Source: DATMTS01 sp035564555 (lineage in GTDB: Bacteria > Actinomycetota > Actinomycetes > Actinomycetales > Microbacteriaceae). Taken from it: a stretch of DNA of 43,676 bases. Below the pieces are notes generated by a model that was given only the letters and a program-made list of their open reading frames with translations, searched no databases and had not been told where the DNA came from. The translations under genes and the position numbers were made by a program. Below, piece by piece: positions 8,229 to 15,470 of this stretch (within the stretch, counting starts at the first letter, position 1; the number at the start of each line of letters is the position of its first letter). The DNA is taken from contig DATMTS010000104.1 in the NCBI GenBank assembly GCA_035564555.1, positions 1 to 43,676 of the forward strand, given 5' to 3'.

Positions 8229-9149
8229 ATGACAACCACAGCGCAGCGCACGGTGCGCAGCCCCGCGACGCGAAGCAGACGGATGCGCCGCAAGAGCATC
8301 CTGGTCGGCTGGAGCTTCATCCTGCCGAACTTCATCGGCTTCGCGCTCTTCACCCTCGTTCCTGTGATCGCCGCCCTCGTGCTCGCGTTCACGAACTGGG
8401 ATGCCTACAACCCGCCCACCTGGGCCGGGCTGGGCAACTTCACCCGGATGCTCGGCGACGAGAACTTCTGGATCGCCCTGCAGAACACCTTCCTCTATGC
8501 GCTCGGGCATGTTCCGCTCACGCTGGCGATCGCGCTGGGCCTGGCGCTGCTGCTCAATCAGAAGCTGCGCGGCATCGCATTCTTCCGGGTCGCGATCTTC
8601 TTTCCGTACATCACCTCGCTGGTCGCCGTCGCCATCGTGTGGAACATGCTCTTCGACCCGACGAGCGGCCCGATCAATCAGTTCTTGCAACTGATCGGCA
8701 TCGCGCACCCGCCCGGGTGGACGGCGAGCACCACGTGGGCGCTGCCCGCGGTGATCATCACGAGCGTCTGGCGCGACATGGGCTACTACATGGTGCTCTA
8801 CCTGGCTGGTCTGCAGGCGATCCCCCAGGAGTACTACGAAGCGGCCGAGGTCGACGGCGCCGGGCGCTGGCAGAAATTCCGGAACATCACCCTGCCCAGC
8901 CTGCGACCGACGACATTCTTCGTGCTCGTGATGCTCAGCGTCTCGAGTTTCAAGGTGTTCGACCTGATCATCGTCATGACGCAGGGCGGCCCGGGACGTG
9001 CGACGACCGTGCTCTCCCAGCTGATCTATCAAGACGGCATCGTGCAAGGCCAGTTCGGCTACTCGTCGGCGATCTCGCTCGTGCTGTTCCTCATCGTGCT
9101 GGTGATCACGGTGTTCCAATTCAAGCTGCAACAAAGACGGGAGCGCTGA
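8229..9149 (+). CDS. ABC sugar transporter permease (MalF/UgpA type)
   Basis: A 306-residue inner-membrane protein with about six transmembrane segments, the first at about residues 25-50 (SFILPNFIGFALFTLVPVIA). The cytoplasmic coupling loop shows the EAA motif: EYYEAAEVDGAGRWQKFRNI, then TLPSLRP. It forms a heterodimeric channel with the next gene product, whose ATG overlaps this stop by one base (TGATG). No ATPase gene lies in the operon, so a general MsiK-like ATPase probably powers it (inference from the family). The start has only weak SD-like bases. Confidence 0.92.
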   Translation: MTTTAQRTVRSPATRSRRMRRKSILVGWSFILPNFIGFALFTLVPVIAALVLAFTNWDAYNPPTWAGLGNFTRMLGDENFWIALQNTFLYALGHVPLTLAIALGLALLLNQKLRGIAFFRVAIFFPYITSLVAVAIVWNMLFDPTSGPINQFLQLIGIAHPPGWTASTTWALPAVIITSVWRDMGYYMVLYLAGLQAIPQEYYEAAEVDGAGRWQKFRNITLPSLRPTTFFVLVMLSVSSFKVFDLIIVMTQGGPGRATTVLSQLIYQDGIVQGQFGYSSAISLVLFLIVLVITVFQFKLQQRRER

Positions 9150-10069
9150 TGTCCACGCTCACCTCAGACCTCACCCAGGAACTGGAGTCGGCCGCGCTCG
9201 GCGCCGCAATTCCGAGCCGGCCCGGTCGCAGGCCCGGTTCGCGACGCACCCGTTCGGTGCTCGGCCGCGCGCTGCTGTACGTCGTGCTGGTCGTGCTGCT
9301 CGCTGTTGTGCTCATTCCCTTCATCTGGATGCTGTCGTCATCGTTCAAACACGACAACCAGGTGCTCTCGGTGCCGGTGCAATGGTGGCCGACCGAATTC
9401 GTCTGGAGCAACTACGCGCAGATCTGGAAGCAGATTCCGCTGGCAGGCTACCTGGGCAACTCCGCGCTGCTCTCGGTCGTGATCACGATGCTGCAGGTGC
9501 TCACCGGCAGTTTCGCGGCATACGGGTTCTCGAAGATCCGGTTCCCCGGTAGGGACGCATTGTTCCTCGCCTACATCGCGACCATCGCGGTGCCGTGGCA
9601 GGCGTACATGATTCCGCAGTACATCATGATGCAGAAGGTCGGGCTGACGAACACGTTCTGGGCGCTGATCCTGTTGCAGGCCTTCGGTGCGTTCGGGGTG
9701 TTCCTGATGCGTCAGTACTACCTGACGATCCCCGACGAGCTGAGCGAGGCGGCGCGCATCGACGGGTTGAGCGACTACGGAATCTGGGCACGCATCATCC
9801 TGCCGCTGTCGAAGCCCGCGCTCGCATCGCTGGCGCTTCTCACGTTCGTCAACACGTGGAACGACTACATGGGGCCGTTCATCTACCTCTCGAGCAACAA
9901 CCTCTGGACGGTGCAGATCGGCCTGCGCTCCTTCATCGGGCAGTACTCGGCGCAGTACGCGCTCATCATGGCGGGTTCCGTGGTCTCGGTCGTGCCGATC
10001 CTGCTGATCTTCCTGTTCGGGCAGCGGTACTTCATCCGCGGCATCGCGACGAGCGGGATGAAGGGATGA
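9149..10069 (+). CDS. ABC sugar transporter permease (MalG/UgpE type)
   Basis: A 306-residue membrane protein, partner of the preceding permease. A hydrophilic N-terminus of about 40 residues precedes the first membrane segment (LLYVVLVVLLAVVLIPFIWM). The EAA loop reads ELSEAARIDGLSDYGIW with ILPLSKPA, and the C-terminus FIRGIATSGMKG is typical of MalG-like partners. Start and stop overlap both neighbours (TGATG before, ATGA after), so translation of the operon is coupled. Confidence 0.92.
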   Translation: MSTLTSDLTQELESAALGAAIPSRPGRRPGSRRTRSVLGRALLYVVLVVLLAVVLIPFIWMLSSSFKHDNQVLSVPVQWWPTEFVWSNYAQIWKQIPLAGYLGNSALLSVVITMLQVLTGSFAAYGFSKIRFPGRDALFLAYIATIAVPWQAYMIPQYIMMQKVGLTNTFWALILLQAFGAFGVFLMRQYYLTIPDELSEAARIDGLSDYGIWARIILPLSKPALASLALLTFVNTWNDYMGPFIYLSSNNLWTVQIGLRSFIGQYSAQYALIMAGSVVSVVPILLIFLFGQRYFIRGIATSGMKG

Positions 10070-10803
10070 CGGCCACGGCTCCCGGCGGCCGATCCGCGCG
10101 GTTCTCGGTATCGCAGGGCACGTTCGAGGCCGTGTTCGGGTTCGTCTACACGGCGCTGACCGTCAATGCGGCCCTCGTCGTCACGAACCTGCCGCTGGCG
10201 GTCACGCTGTTGCTGGTGCCGGACCCGCTGGCATCCTGGCCGCTCCTGCTGCTGCTCTCCCTCACCGTCGCTCCCTCGATGGTGGGCGCCTTCGCGGGCT
10301 TCCGCGCGATGGTCGACGACGGTCCTCCCCGCCCGGTACGGGCGTTCTGGCGCGGTTACCGCACCAGAATCGTTCGAGCCGCTCTGCTGGGCGCGGCGAC
10401 GGCGGCGGTCGTGGGGATCACGATGGCCGATCTGACCGCGTTCGCCGGCACGATCTGGGCTCCGCTGCTCGGCCCGACCCTGCTCGTGCTGGCGCTGACC
10501 ACGGTGGCCGTCGCCATTGTCGCGCTCGCCGGATTCGCGCTCTATCCGCACGTCTCGGCCCGCGCGATCGTGAAGGCGGCGGTGTATCTGGCGCTGCGTC
10601 GGTGGTACTTCAGCGTCATGGCGCTCGCACTCACCGGGATCACCCTCGCGGCCGTGCTCGTGCAGCCTGTGCTGGGCGCGGCCCTCGTGCCCGGCATCCT
10701 CTTGTTCGCAGTCTGGAGCAACGCGCACTATTCCTTCACCAGGCTGGTCGAGACCGCGATCAGCGGGCGCGCCGAGCCGGGGGCAGACTCGCCTGTTCAG
10801 TAG
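10066..10803 (+). CDS. YesL/DUF624-like membrane protein
   Basis: A 245-residue protein with about five hydrophobic segments, for example ALVVTNLPLAVTLLLV, LLLLLSLTVAPSMVGAF and LGPTLLVLALTTVAVAIVAL, and a hydrophilic segment MVDDGPPRPVRAFWRGYRTR between segments. Layout and position match the DUF624 (YesL) family, which is encoded beside family-1 sugar importers in many Gram-positives, classically at the Bacillus yes locus for rhamnogalacturonan. Its role is not established; accessory transport or sensing is usually supposed. The ATG overlaps the previous stop as ATGA, so it belongs to the importer operon. Sequence similarity within the family is low, so the call leans on context. Confidence 0.7.
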   Translation: MTATAPGGRSARFSVSQGTFEAVFGFVYTALTVNAALVVTNLPLAVTLLLVPDPLASWPLLLLLSLTVAPSMVGAFAGFRAMVDDGPPRPVRAFWRGYRTRIVRAALLGAATAAVVGITMADLTAFAGTIWAPLLGPTLLVLALTTVAVAIVALAGFALYPHVSARAIVKAAVYLALRRWYFSVMALALTGITLAAVLVQPVLGAALVPGILLFAVWSNAHYSFTRLVETAISGRAEPGADSPVQ

Positions 10804-10842
10804 GGTTGAGGCGTCCCGCCCGCTCGCGTCAGGAGAGCTGCT

Positions 10843-11901
10843 TTGCGTCAACGCGGATACGCCGAGCCGATCACGCTCCACGAGAAGGGCCGCCGCCGGT
10901 GGTTCACGGCCATCGTCGCCGTCGCCGTCATCGCCATGATCGCCCTTGTCGGTTCGAGCACGCCGTGGCCTTCTGCGTTGGTGATCCGCGCGGTCTTCAC
11001 CAAGGGAGGTGAAGCGACGGCGGCCGAGATGGACCGTCACGTTCCGAGCACGCCGGTGCGTGCCCAGTCGAACATCTCCTACGGGTCGGCGGGCCACGAC
11101 ACGACGCTCGACGTGTTCTCACCTCGCAGCGCGACCGGGCCTTTGCCGACGATCGTCTGGATCCACGGCGGCGCCTGGATCTCCGGCGACAAGCGCGACG
11201 TCGACCCATACCTGCGCATCCTTGCCGGCCATGGATACACCACCGTCGGCTTGAACTACACGGTCGGGCCCGAGGCCACCTACCCGACCGCGCTCATCCA
11301 GCTGAACTCTGCGCTGAGCTACATCGACGCGCACGCCGCCCGGCTCGGCATCGATCCCCAGCGCATCGTGCTCGCCGGCGACTCCGCCGGCGCTCAACTC
11401 GCCAGCCAACTCGTCGGCATCATCACCGACCCCGACTACGCGCACCTCATCGGCATCCGACCCGCGATGACGCCGAGCCGACTCAAAGCCGTGATCCTCA
11501 ACTGCGGCGTCTACGACCTCGGAGCGCTCGCCGAACTGACCGGCATCGGCGCCTGGGGCTTCAAGACGGCGCTATGGGCGTATTCCGGAACGAAGGACTG
11601 GTCGCAGAGCTATGTCGGCTCGACGATGTCGACGATCGACTTCGTCACCTCGGCGTACCCGCCGACCTACATCAGCGGGGGCAATGGCGACGCCCTCACC
11701 TGGCTGCAGTCGGTGCCGATGGCCCGTGCGCTGAGCACCGTCGGCGTGCCGACGACGACACTGTTCTGGTCTGCCGACCATGAACCTCGACTGCCGCATG
11801 AGTACCAATTCCACCTCGACCTGCCAGACGCCCGCATCGCGCTCGATGCGACGCTCGACTTCTTGTCCGCGCAGTTGGGCCGAACGGCGCAGCCGGGCTG
11901 A
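10843..11901 (+). CDS. Membrane-anchored alpha/beta hydrolase (esterase/lipase type)
   Basis: A 352-residue protein with one N-terminal membrane segment (about residues 24-42, FTAIVAVAVIAMIALVGSS) and an alpha/beta-hydrolase domain outside or membrane-facing. Visible are the oxyanion motif HGGAW, the nucleophile elbow GDSAGA with Ser181, and a late histidine in LPHEYQF, like BD-FAE/hormone-sensitive-lipase-type esterases. In a sugar locus, removal of acetyl or feruloyl esters from a polysaccharide is plausible but inferred. The start is TTG at 10843, supported by AGGAG at 10831-10835 seven bases upstream. It follows the YesL-like gene by 39 bases and may be the last gene of that operon; a strong terminator lies just after it. 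Confidence 0.82.
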   Translation: MRQRGYAEPITLHEKGRRRWFTAIVAVAVIAMIALVGSSTPWPSALVIRAVFTKGGEATAAEMDRHVPSTPVRAQSNISYGSAGHDTTLDVFSPRSATGPLPTIVWIHGGAWISGDKRDVDPYLRILAGHGYTTVGLNYTVGPEATYPTALIQLNSALSYIDAHAARLGIDPQRIVLAGDSAGAQLASQLVGIITDPDYAHLIGIRPAMTPSRLKAVILNCGVYDLGALAELTGIGAWGFKTALWAYSGTKDWSQSYVGSTMSTIDFVTSAYPPTYISGGNGDALTWLQSVPMARALSTVGVPTTTLFWSADHEPRLPHEYQFHLDLPDARIALDATLDFLSAQLGRTAQPG

Positions 11902-11917
11902 AACGTCGCCGAGGCCG

Positions 11918-11954
11918 ACGAAGCGGCTGCGCCCACTCGGCGCAGCCGCTTCGT
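11918..11954. terminator. Bidirectional intrinsic terminator
   Basis: A perfect 16-bp stem, ACGAAGCGGCTGCGCC (11918-11933) with its complement at 11939-11954, and a five-base loop CACTC. It lies between two convergent genes, the hydrolase (ends 11901) and the SRPBCC gene (ends 11974). There is no strong T-run, as is common in GC-rich actinobacteria. Confidence 0.75.
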
Positions 11955-11973
11955 GGTGCTCGGTCGTGCTCGG

Positions 11974-12429
11974 TCAGTGCTCGACGTCGCCGCGCCAGGC
12001 GCCCGTCTCCTGGCCCCGGCGTTCGATGAACTCCTTGAAGTTCTCCAGGTCCTTCTTGATGGAGCGATCATCGACACCCATCGCAGCGCCGGCGGATTCG
12101 AGAGCGCCGGAGGGTTCCCAGTCCAGCTGCACCGTAACGCGACAGGACTCATCGTTCAGCTTGTGGAACGTCACGACGCCTGCCTGGTTCTCGTCGCCGC
12201 CGATGCTGTGCCAGGCGACGCGCTCATCGGGATGCTGTTCGGAGATCTCCGCATCGAACTCCCGCTCGACGCCGTGCACGCTGACCTTCCAGTGCGTGCG
12301 CGTGTCGTCGAGTTGGGTGATGGATTCGACGAAGTCGAGGAACTGCGGAAAGGACTCGAACTGCGTCCATTGGTTGTATGCGATGGAAACGGGGACGTTG
12401 ACGTCCACCGATTCGGTGACCCGAGCCAT
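11974..12429 (-). CDS. SRPBCC family (polyketide cyclase/dehydrase-like) protein
   Basis: A 151-residue START/Bet v1-like protein: opening VTESVDVNVPVSIAYNQWTQ, then FESFPQFLDFVESITQLDD and THWKVSVHGVEREFDAEISE. These small stand-alone members probably bind a hydrophobic ligand; the function is unknown. Start choice: ATG at 12429 has GGAGGAG shortly upstream, whereas a longer frame to 12492 would run through a 13-bp inverted repeat and reads like low-complexity shadow, so it is rejected. It is the last gene before the convergent terminator. Confidence 0.82.
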   Translation of the reverse strand: MARVTESVDVNVPVSIAYNQWTQFESFPQFLDFVESITQLDDTRTHWKVSVHGVEREFDAEISEQHPDERVAWHSIGGDENQAGVVTFHKLNDESCRVTVQLDWEPSGALESAGAAMGVDDRSIKKDLENFKEFIERRGQETGAWRGDVEH

Positions 12430-12442
12430 GCTGCTCCTCCGT

Positions 12443-12493
12443 CGTGGTTGCGGTCGCGATGACCGCGGGTTGGTCGTCTTGACCGCAACCACG
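12443..12493 (-). terminator. 13-bp inverted repeat, probable terminator of the GH5 gene
   Basis: CGTGGTTGCGGTC (12443-12455) and GACCGCAACCACG (12481-12493) are exact complements separated by 25 bases. The structure lies downstream of the GH5 stop and immediately upstream of the SRPBCC ribosome-binding site, so it can end GH5 transcription or fold as the SRPBCC leader. Confidence 0.5.
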
Positions 12494-12548
12494 CTACGGA
12501 CGGGCGGAGACCGGCTCTAGGGGCTTGTCAACCGCGACGATGGATGCT

Positions 12549-13670
12549 TCACTCCGCCACGTGCGGCGCGGTGTGTCCGCGACCCCAGCCCCATTGGATG
12601 AGACGTGCGCCGGAATCGTTGTTCGTGGTCAGCCACAGCGCGGTGCCGGAGCCGTGCAGCGTCTCCATGCTGTAGATGTCGCCGTTACGCAGGCCGGGCC
12701 AGTAGATCGATCCCATGCCGAGTGCGCGCACCGTGTCGGTCGCCGCCTGCAGGTACGCCACGTAGTTGTTCGTCTCGGGGTCGCTGGAGGTGCTGTCGGC
12801 GCTGTAGTCGATGCCGGTCGTCATGGGCGAACCGAATTCGTCGAGCACCGTGCGATCCGCGCAGCCGCCGATCCGGGTGGCGAAGTCGCCCAGCCACTCG
12901 CTGTAGGTACGCGTGCCCCAGAAGCCGTAGTCGTGCAAGGAGAGATAGGTGCCGTCCAATGCAGCGACCGAGCACACCGAGCCGACGTGGTCGTTGTAGC
13001 CGGCGCCGCTGATGAACATCCGATCCCGCGGGATGACGTTGTCATACCGCTGAACCCATTGAGTGGCCAGAGCCGCCCAGTCGGCCTCGGAATATCCGAA
13101 CGGCTCATTCATCGGCTCGAAGTAGACGGCCGGGTCGTGCCGATAGGTCGAGGTGAGGGTGTTCCACATCGACCACCAGGCGGCGGGATCGTCGACCTTG
13201 CCGTCCTTGGCGGTACCGGTGCCTTCCCAGTAGCCCAGGACCACCTTGAATCCGCTGTGCTCGGCGGCGTCGATGGCCGCGCGGTACGACTGCCACCAGG
13301 CCGTGCCCACGGAATACGGATTGACCGGCAGGCGCACCGTGTTGGCGTGCAGATTCGCGCGGAAGCCGGCCACGATGGCGCTCGCCTTCGCGTATGTCTG
13401 GGCATAGGAGTCGGACGTGGACAGGCCGGACGGCACGACGGGTCCGTTGGCGTAGTTGTCGTTCGGGTCGGCCCAGTTGACGCCGTCGAACTGACCGGGA
13501 CGCAGGGGTGCCGACGCATGCGTCGCACCGGCCGAGGCCGCCGTCGTTTGCACGCCGGGCGACGCATCGGCGGGTGCCCCGACCGCGACCACGAGGGCAA
13601 GAGCCGTGGCCGCTGAGGCTGCTGCCGCCAGCCCGCGCGCGGTTCTGATCGATGGGTGGTGTCTGCGCAT
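12549..13670 (-). CDS. Secreted glycoside hydrolase family 5 (cellulase-type) enzyme
   Basis: A 373-residue exported enzyme. A signal peptide covers about residues 1-36 (hydrophobic core AAAASAATALALVVAVGA, probable cleavage after ADA). The remainder is a GH5-type TIM barrel: GVNWADPN, ANTVRLPVNPYS, VVLGYWEG, the acid/base glutamate at 189 (FEPMNEPFG) and the nucleophile glutamate at 278 (VLDEFGSP), with LSLHDYGFWG between. GH5 enzymes hydrolyse beta-linked glucans, mannans, xylans and related chains; the exact substrate cannot be read. No binding module or cell-wall anchor is seen. Transcribed alone; a LacI-type palindrome lies 119 bases upstream of the start. Confidence 0.87.
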   Translation of the reverse strand: MRRHHPSIRTARGLAAAASAATALALVVAVGAPADASPGVQTTAASAGATHASAPLRPGQFDGVNWADPNDNYANGPVVPSGLSTSDSYAQTYAKASAIVAGFRANLHANTVRLPVNPYSVGTAWWQSYRAAIDAAEHSGFKVVLGYWEGTGTAKDGKVDDPAAWWSMWNTLTSTYRHDPAVYFEPMNEPFGYSEADWAALATQWVQRYDNVIPRDRMFISGAGYNDHVGSVCSVAALDGTYLSLHDYGFWGTRTYSEWLGDFATRIGGCADRTVLDEFGSPMTTGIDYSADSTSSDPETNNYVAYLQAATDTVRALGMGSIYWPGLRNGDIYSMETLHGSGTALWLTTNNDSGARLIQWGWGRGHTAPHVAE

Positions 13671-13788
13671 GATCTTCCTTCACGCATCGACGCGGGGCGT
13701 TGGCCCGCACGCAGATGCTTGCTCGACATTGAGTGGAGGCCCCGAAAGGTCGCCGATGGGGAGGTCCGGAGGCTCCCAAGGCATCCGG

Positions 13789-13804
13789 ATGTTTACGTGA
13801 ACAT
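13789..13804. promoter_or_regulatory. LacI-type operator upstream of the GH5 gene
   Basis: ATGTTTACGTGAACAT is a near-perfect palindrome with a central CG, the usual form of LacI-family sites. A CCCCCC/GGGGG hairpin (13811-13827) adjoins it. The half-site GTNAACAT recurs upstream of the tandem-GH43 gene at 27681-27688. Confidence 0.55.
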
Positions 13805-13930
13805 GCTAGGCCCCCCGTGAAAGGGGGTCAAGAGCAGTCGAGTATTGACCTGCGCCGGGGCGCCTACGTGGCTCGACGCGATTACGATCAGGAACGGGGC
13901 CGCGCGGTCGCCGGAAGGATGTCAGCTGCC

Positions 13931-14290
13931 ATGGGCTTGATGATTTACGCGGTCGCGCCGGCGATCGAGATCGATGATCGCGCACTCAAGCACGTTCAAG
14001 CCGTGATCATCTCCAAGCTACGACGCGGGGAGAGCTTCGCGTTCAGCTGGGACGCGGAACCCGATGTCGGTGAAGACGTCAGCGGTCCCGGCTCCGGCAA
14101 GCACGGCTCGGTGTGGATATCGCCCAGCTCGCTGCTCTATTTCTCCTATGAGGGCAGCCGCAACATGCCGCTGAACCCGGCCTGGCTCACGCTGCTCAGC
14201 CGCGAAGCGAACTCGAACTCCGGGCTCCGAGTGGTGCCTGAGCCGCCGGCGCCGGCCGAGTCGGAGGCCGCGCGCCCGAAGCGACGCTGA
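13931..14290 (+). CDS. Small DUF7882-type protein, paralogue 1
   Basis: A 119-residue protein of unknown function resembling the product at 41039-41332. Shared features are MG-x-x-x-Y at the start, IEIDDRALKHVQAVIISKLRR, GESFAFSW, a serine/isoleucine-rich WISPSSLLYFSYEGSR, and ending LRVVPEPPAPAE. I recall this family as restricted to Microbacteriaceae-like actinobacteria, where it is sometimes mis-annotated as an ATP-dependent DNA ligase. Compared with paralogue 2 it has an insertion (about residues 45-58) and a basic tail APAESEAARPKRR. ATG at 13931 is chosen because it aligns with paralogue 2; an in-frame ATG at 13919 and a longer open frame to 13733 are less likely. It stands alone between divergent and unrelated genes. 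Confidence 0.75.
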   Translation: MGLMIYAVAPAIEIDDRALKHVQAVIISKLRRGESFAFSWDAEPDVGEDVSGPGSGKHGSVWISPSSLLYFSYEGSRNMPLNPAWLTLLSREANSNSGLRVVPEPPAPAESEAARPKRR

Positions 14291-14320
14291 CACTCCCGCC
14301 GGGACGGCTCGACGGCAGAA

Positions 14321-14344
14321 GGGCCCTGGCGATGGCGTGGGCCC
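14321..14344 (+). terminator. Possible terminator after the DUF7882 gene
   Basis: GGGCCC (14321-14326) and GGGCCC (14339-14344) can pair around a 12-base loop, 30 bases after the stop codon. Only six base pairs and no T-run. Confidence 0.3.
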
Positions 14345-14426
14345 AGGATGTCGCGCGACCGCCCTGCCTGACCGCACCTGCCTGACCGTGCCTTCGACTT
14401 GATCGCGCAGTGATCACGCCTTCGAC

Positions 14427-14455
14427 TTGACATGCCGTCAGCTGGCATGTAACGA
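14427..14455 (+). promoter_or_regulatory. Promoter of the GH43-ABC operon
   Basis: TTGACA (14427-14432), a 17-base spacer, then TAACGA (14450-14455). The spacer holds a 7-bp inverted repeat (ACATGCC at 14430-14436, GGCATGT at 14444-14450), and the first LacI-type site overlaps the -10, which would allow simple repression. Confidence 0.55.
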
Positions 14456-14459
14456 TACA
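14448..14459. promoter_or_regulatory. Operator 1 for the local LacI repressor
   Basis: TGTAACGATACA, a near-perfect palindrome with central CG that fits the pattern TGTAWCGWTACA and overlaps the -10. The same pattern recurs at 14473-14484 and in front of the LacI gene at 19667-19678. Confidence 0.6.
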
Positions 14460-14472
14460 GATCAGCCAAATA

Positions 14473-14484
14473 TGTATCGATAAA
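14473..14484. promoter_or_regulatory. Operator 2 for the local LacI repressor
   Basis: TGTATCGATAAA differs at one position from TGTAWCGWTACA. Its centre is 25 bp from that of operator 1, and it lies 43 bases before the GTG of the GH43 gene. Confidence 0.55.
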
Positions 14485-14526
14485 ATCTTCGAGCACAGCC
14501 AACGACGCCCGCCAGGAGGACGCAGA

Positions 14527-15438
14527 GTGGATCTCGACAAGATGGACGGGCGCTCGTACTACGCCGACCCCGCGCTGGTCGCCTTCGGCGGAGTGTTCTA
14601 CCTGTATCCCACGACCGATGGCGTGCCGAACTGGGCAGCCGAGGCATTCCGAGTGCTCTCCTCGCAGGATCTTCGAGGCTGGACCGATCACGGGGAGGTG
14701 CTGCGTCTAGGTCGCGACGTTCAGTGGGCCGAGCGCAACGCCTGGGCCCCGGCGGCGGCCGAGAAGAACGGGGTCTATTACCTCTACTTCACGGCGGACG
14801 ACAACATCGGCGTTGCGACCTCGACGAGTCCGCTCGGGCCGTTCGTCGACTCGGGGCGGCCGATCGTGCGGCGAGACGCATTCACCGGCCGAGCCATCGA
14901 TCCGTCGATCTTCATCGACGATGACGGCAGTGCGTTCCTGGTCTGGGGTAACGGAGTCGCCCATTTCGCCCGGCTGCACGACGATCTGCTCTCGATCGAT
15001 GAAGACTCGGTCGAGTCATGGCAGCACGACACGTTCCGGGAGGCCGCACATGTGCACCGGCGCGGCGACATCTATTACCTGACCTGGTCGGAGAACGACA
15101 CGCGCGACCCGTCGTACCGGGTGCGGTGGGGGGTCGGAACGAGCCCGACCGGTCCGTGGGAGGACCGGGGGGTGCTGCTGCAGCAGTCGCCCGAGAACGG
15201 CATCCTCGCCACCGGGCATCACTCGATTCTGCGCATGCCGCACACCGACGACTGGTGGATCGCCTATCATCGCTTCGCCGTGCCGAACGGCGACGGATTC
15301 CACCGCGAGATCGTGATCGACCCGCTGCATCACCTGCCCTCCGGCGAGCTCCGGCCCGTGAGCCCGTCGGCCGACTCGATCGTCCTCGCCGAATCCGCGC
15401 AACCGGATGTCCCGGCAGAAAACGTCCTCGACGCCTAG
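14527..15438 (+). CDS. Cytoplasmic glycoside hydrolase family 43 enzyme
   Basis: A 303-residue single-domain five-bladed beta-propeller glycosidase. The GH43 acidic triad is visible: Asp14 (YYADPAL, base), Asp125 (AIDPSIF, pKa modulator) and Glu172 (FREAAHVH, acid). Other propeller segments are NAWAPAAAEKNGVYYLYFTA, STSPLGPF, GNGILATGHHS and WIAYHRFAVPNGD. It has no signal peptide and should remove arabinose, xylose or a related unit from imported oligosaccharides. It is clearly related to the second GH43 domain of the secreted 1764-residue protein. GTG at 14527 is preceded six bases by GGAGGA (14515-14520). First gene of an operon with an ABC importer. Confidence 0.9.
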   Translation: MDLDKMDGRSYYADPALVAFGGVFYLYPTTDGVPNWAAEAFRVLSSQDLRGWTDHGEVLRLGRDVQWAERNAWAPAAAEKNGVYYLYFTADDNIGVATSTSPLGPFVDSGRPIVRRDAFTGRAIDPSIFIDDDGSAFLVWGNGVAHFARLHDDLLSIDEDSVESWQHDTFREAAHVHRRGDIYYLTWSENDTRDPSYRVRWGVGTSPTGPWEDRGVLLQQSPENGILATGHHSILRMPHTDDWWIAYHRFAVPNGDGFHREIVIDPLHHLPSGELRPVSPSADSIVLAESAQPDVPAENVLDA

Positions 15439-15470
15439 CCAACCTCGACACCAAGAGAAAGAAGAAAGCA

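Noticed and set aside
5720..8392. 890-codon minus-strand frame opposite the dehydrogenase and binding-protein genes
   Set aside because: Low-complexity arginine/valine/histidine composition, and both plus-strand genes are firmly identified.
13733..13930. Upstream extension of the DUF7882 frame
   Set aside because: It runs through the operator and the C/G-run hairpin and has no counterpart in paralogue 2.
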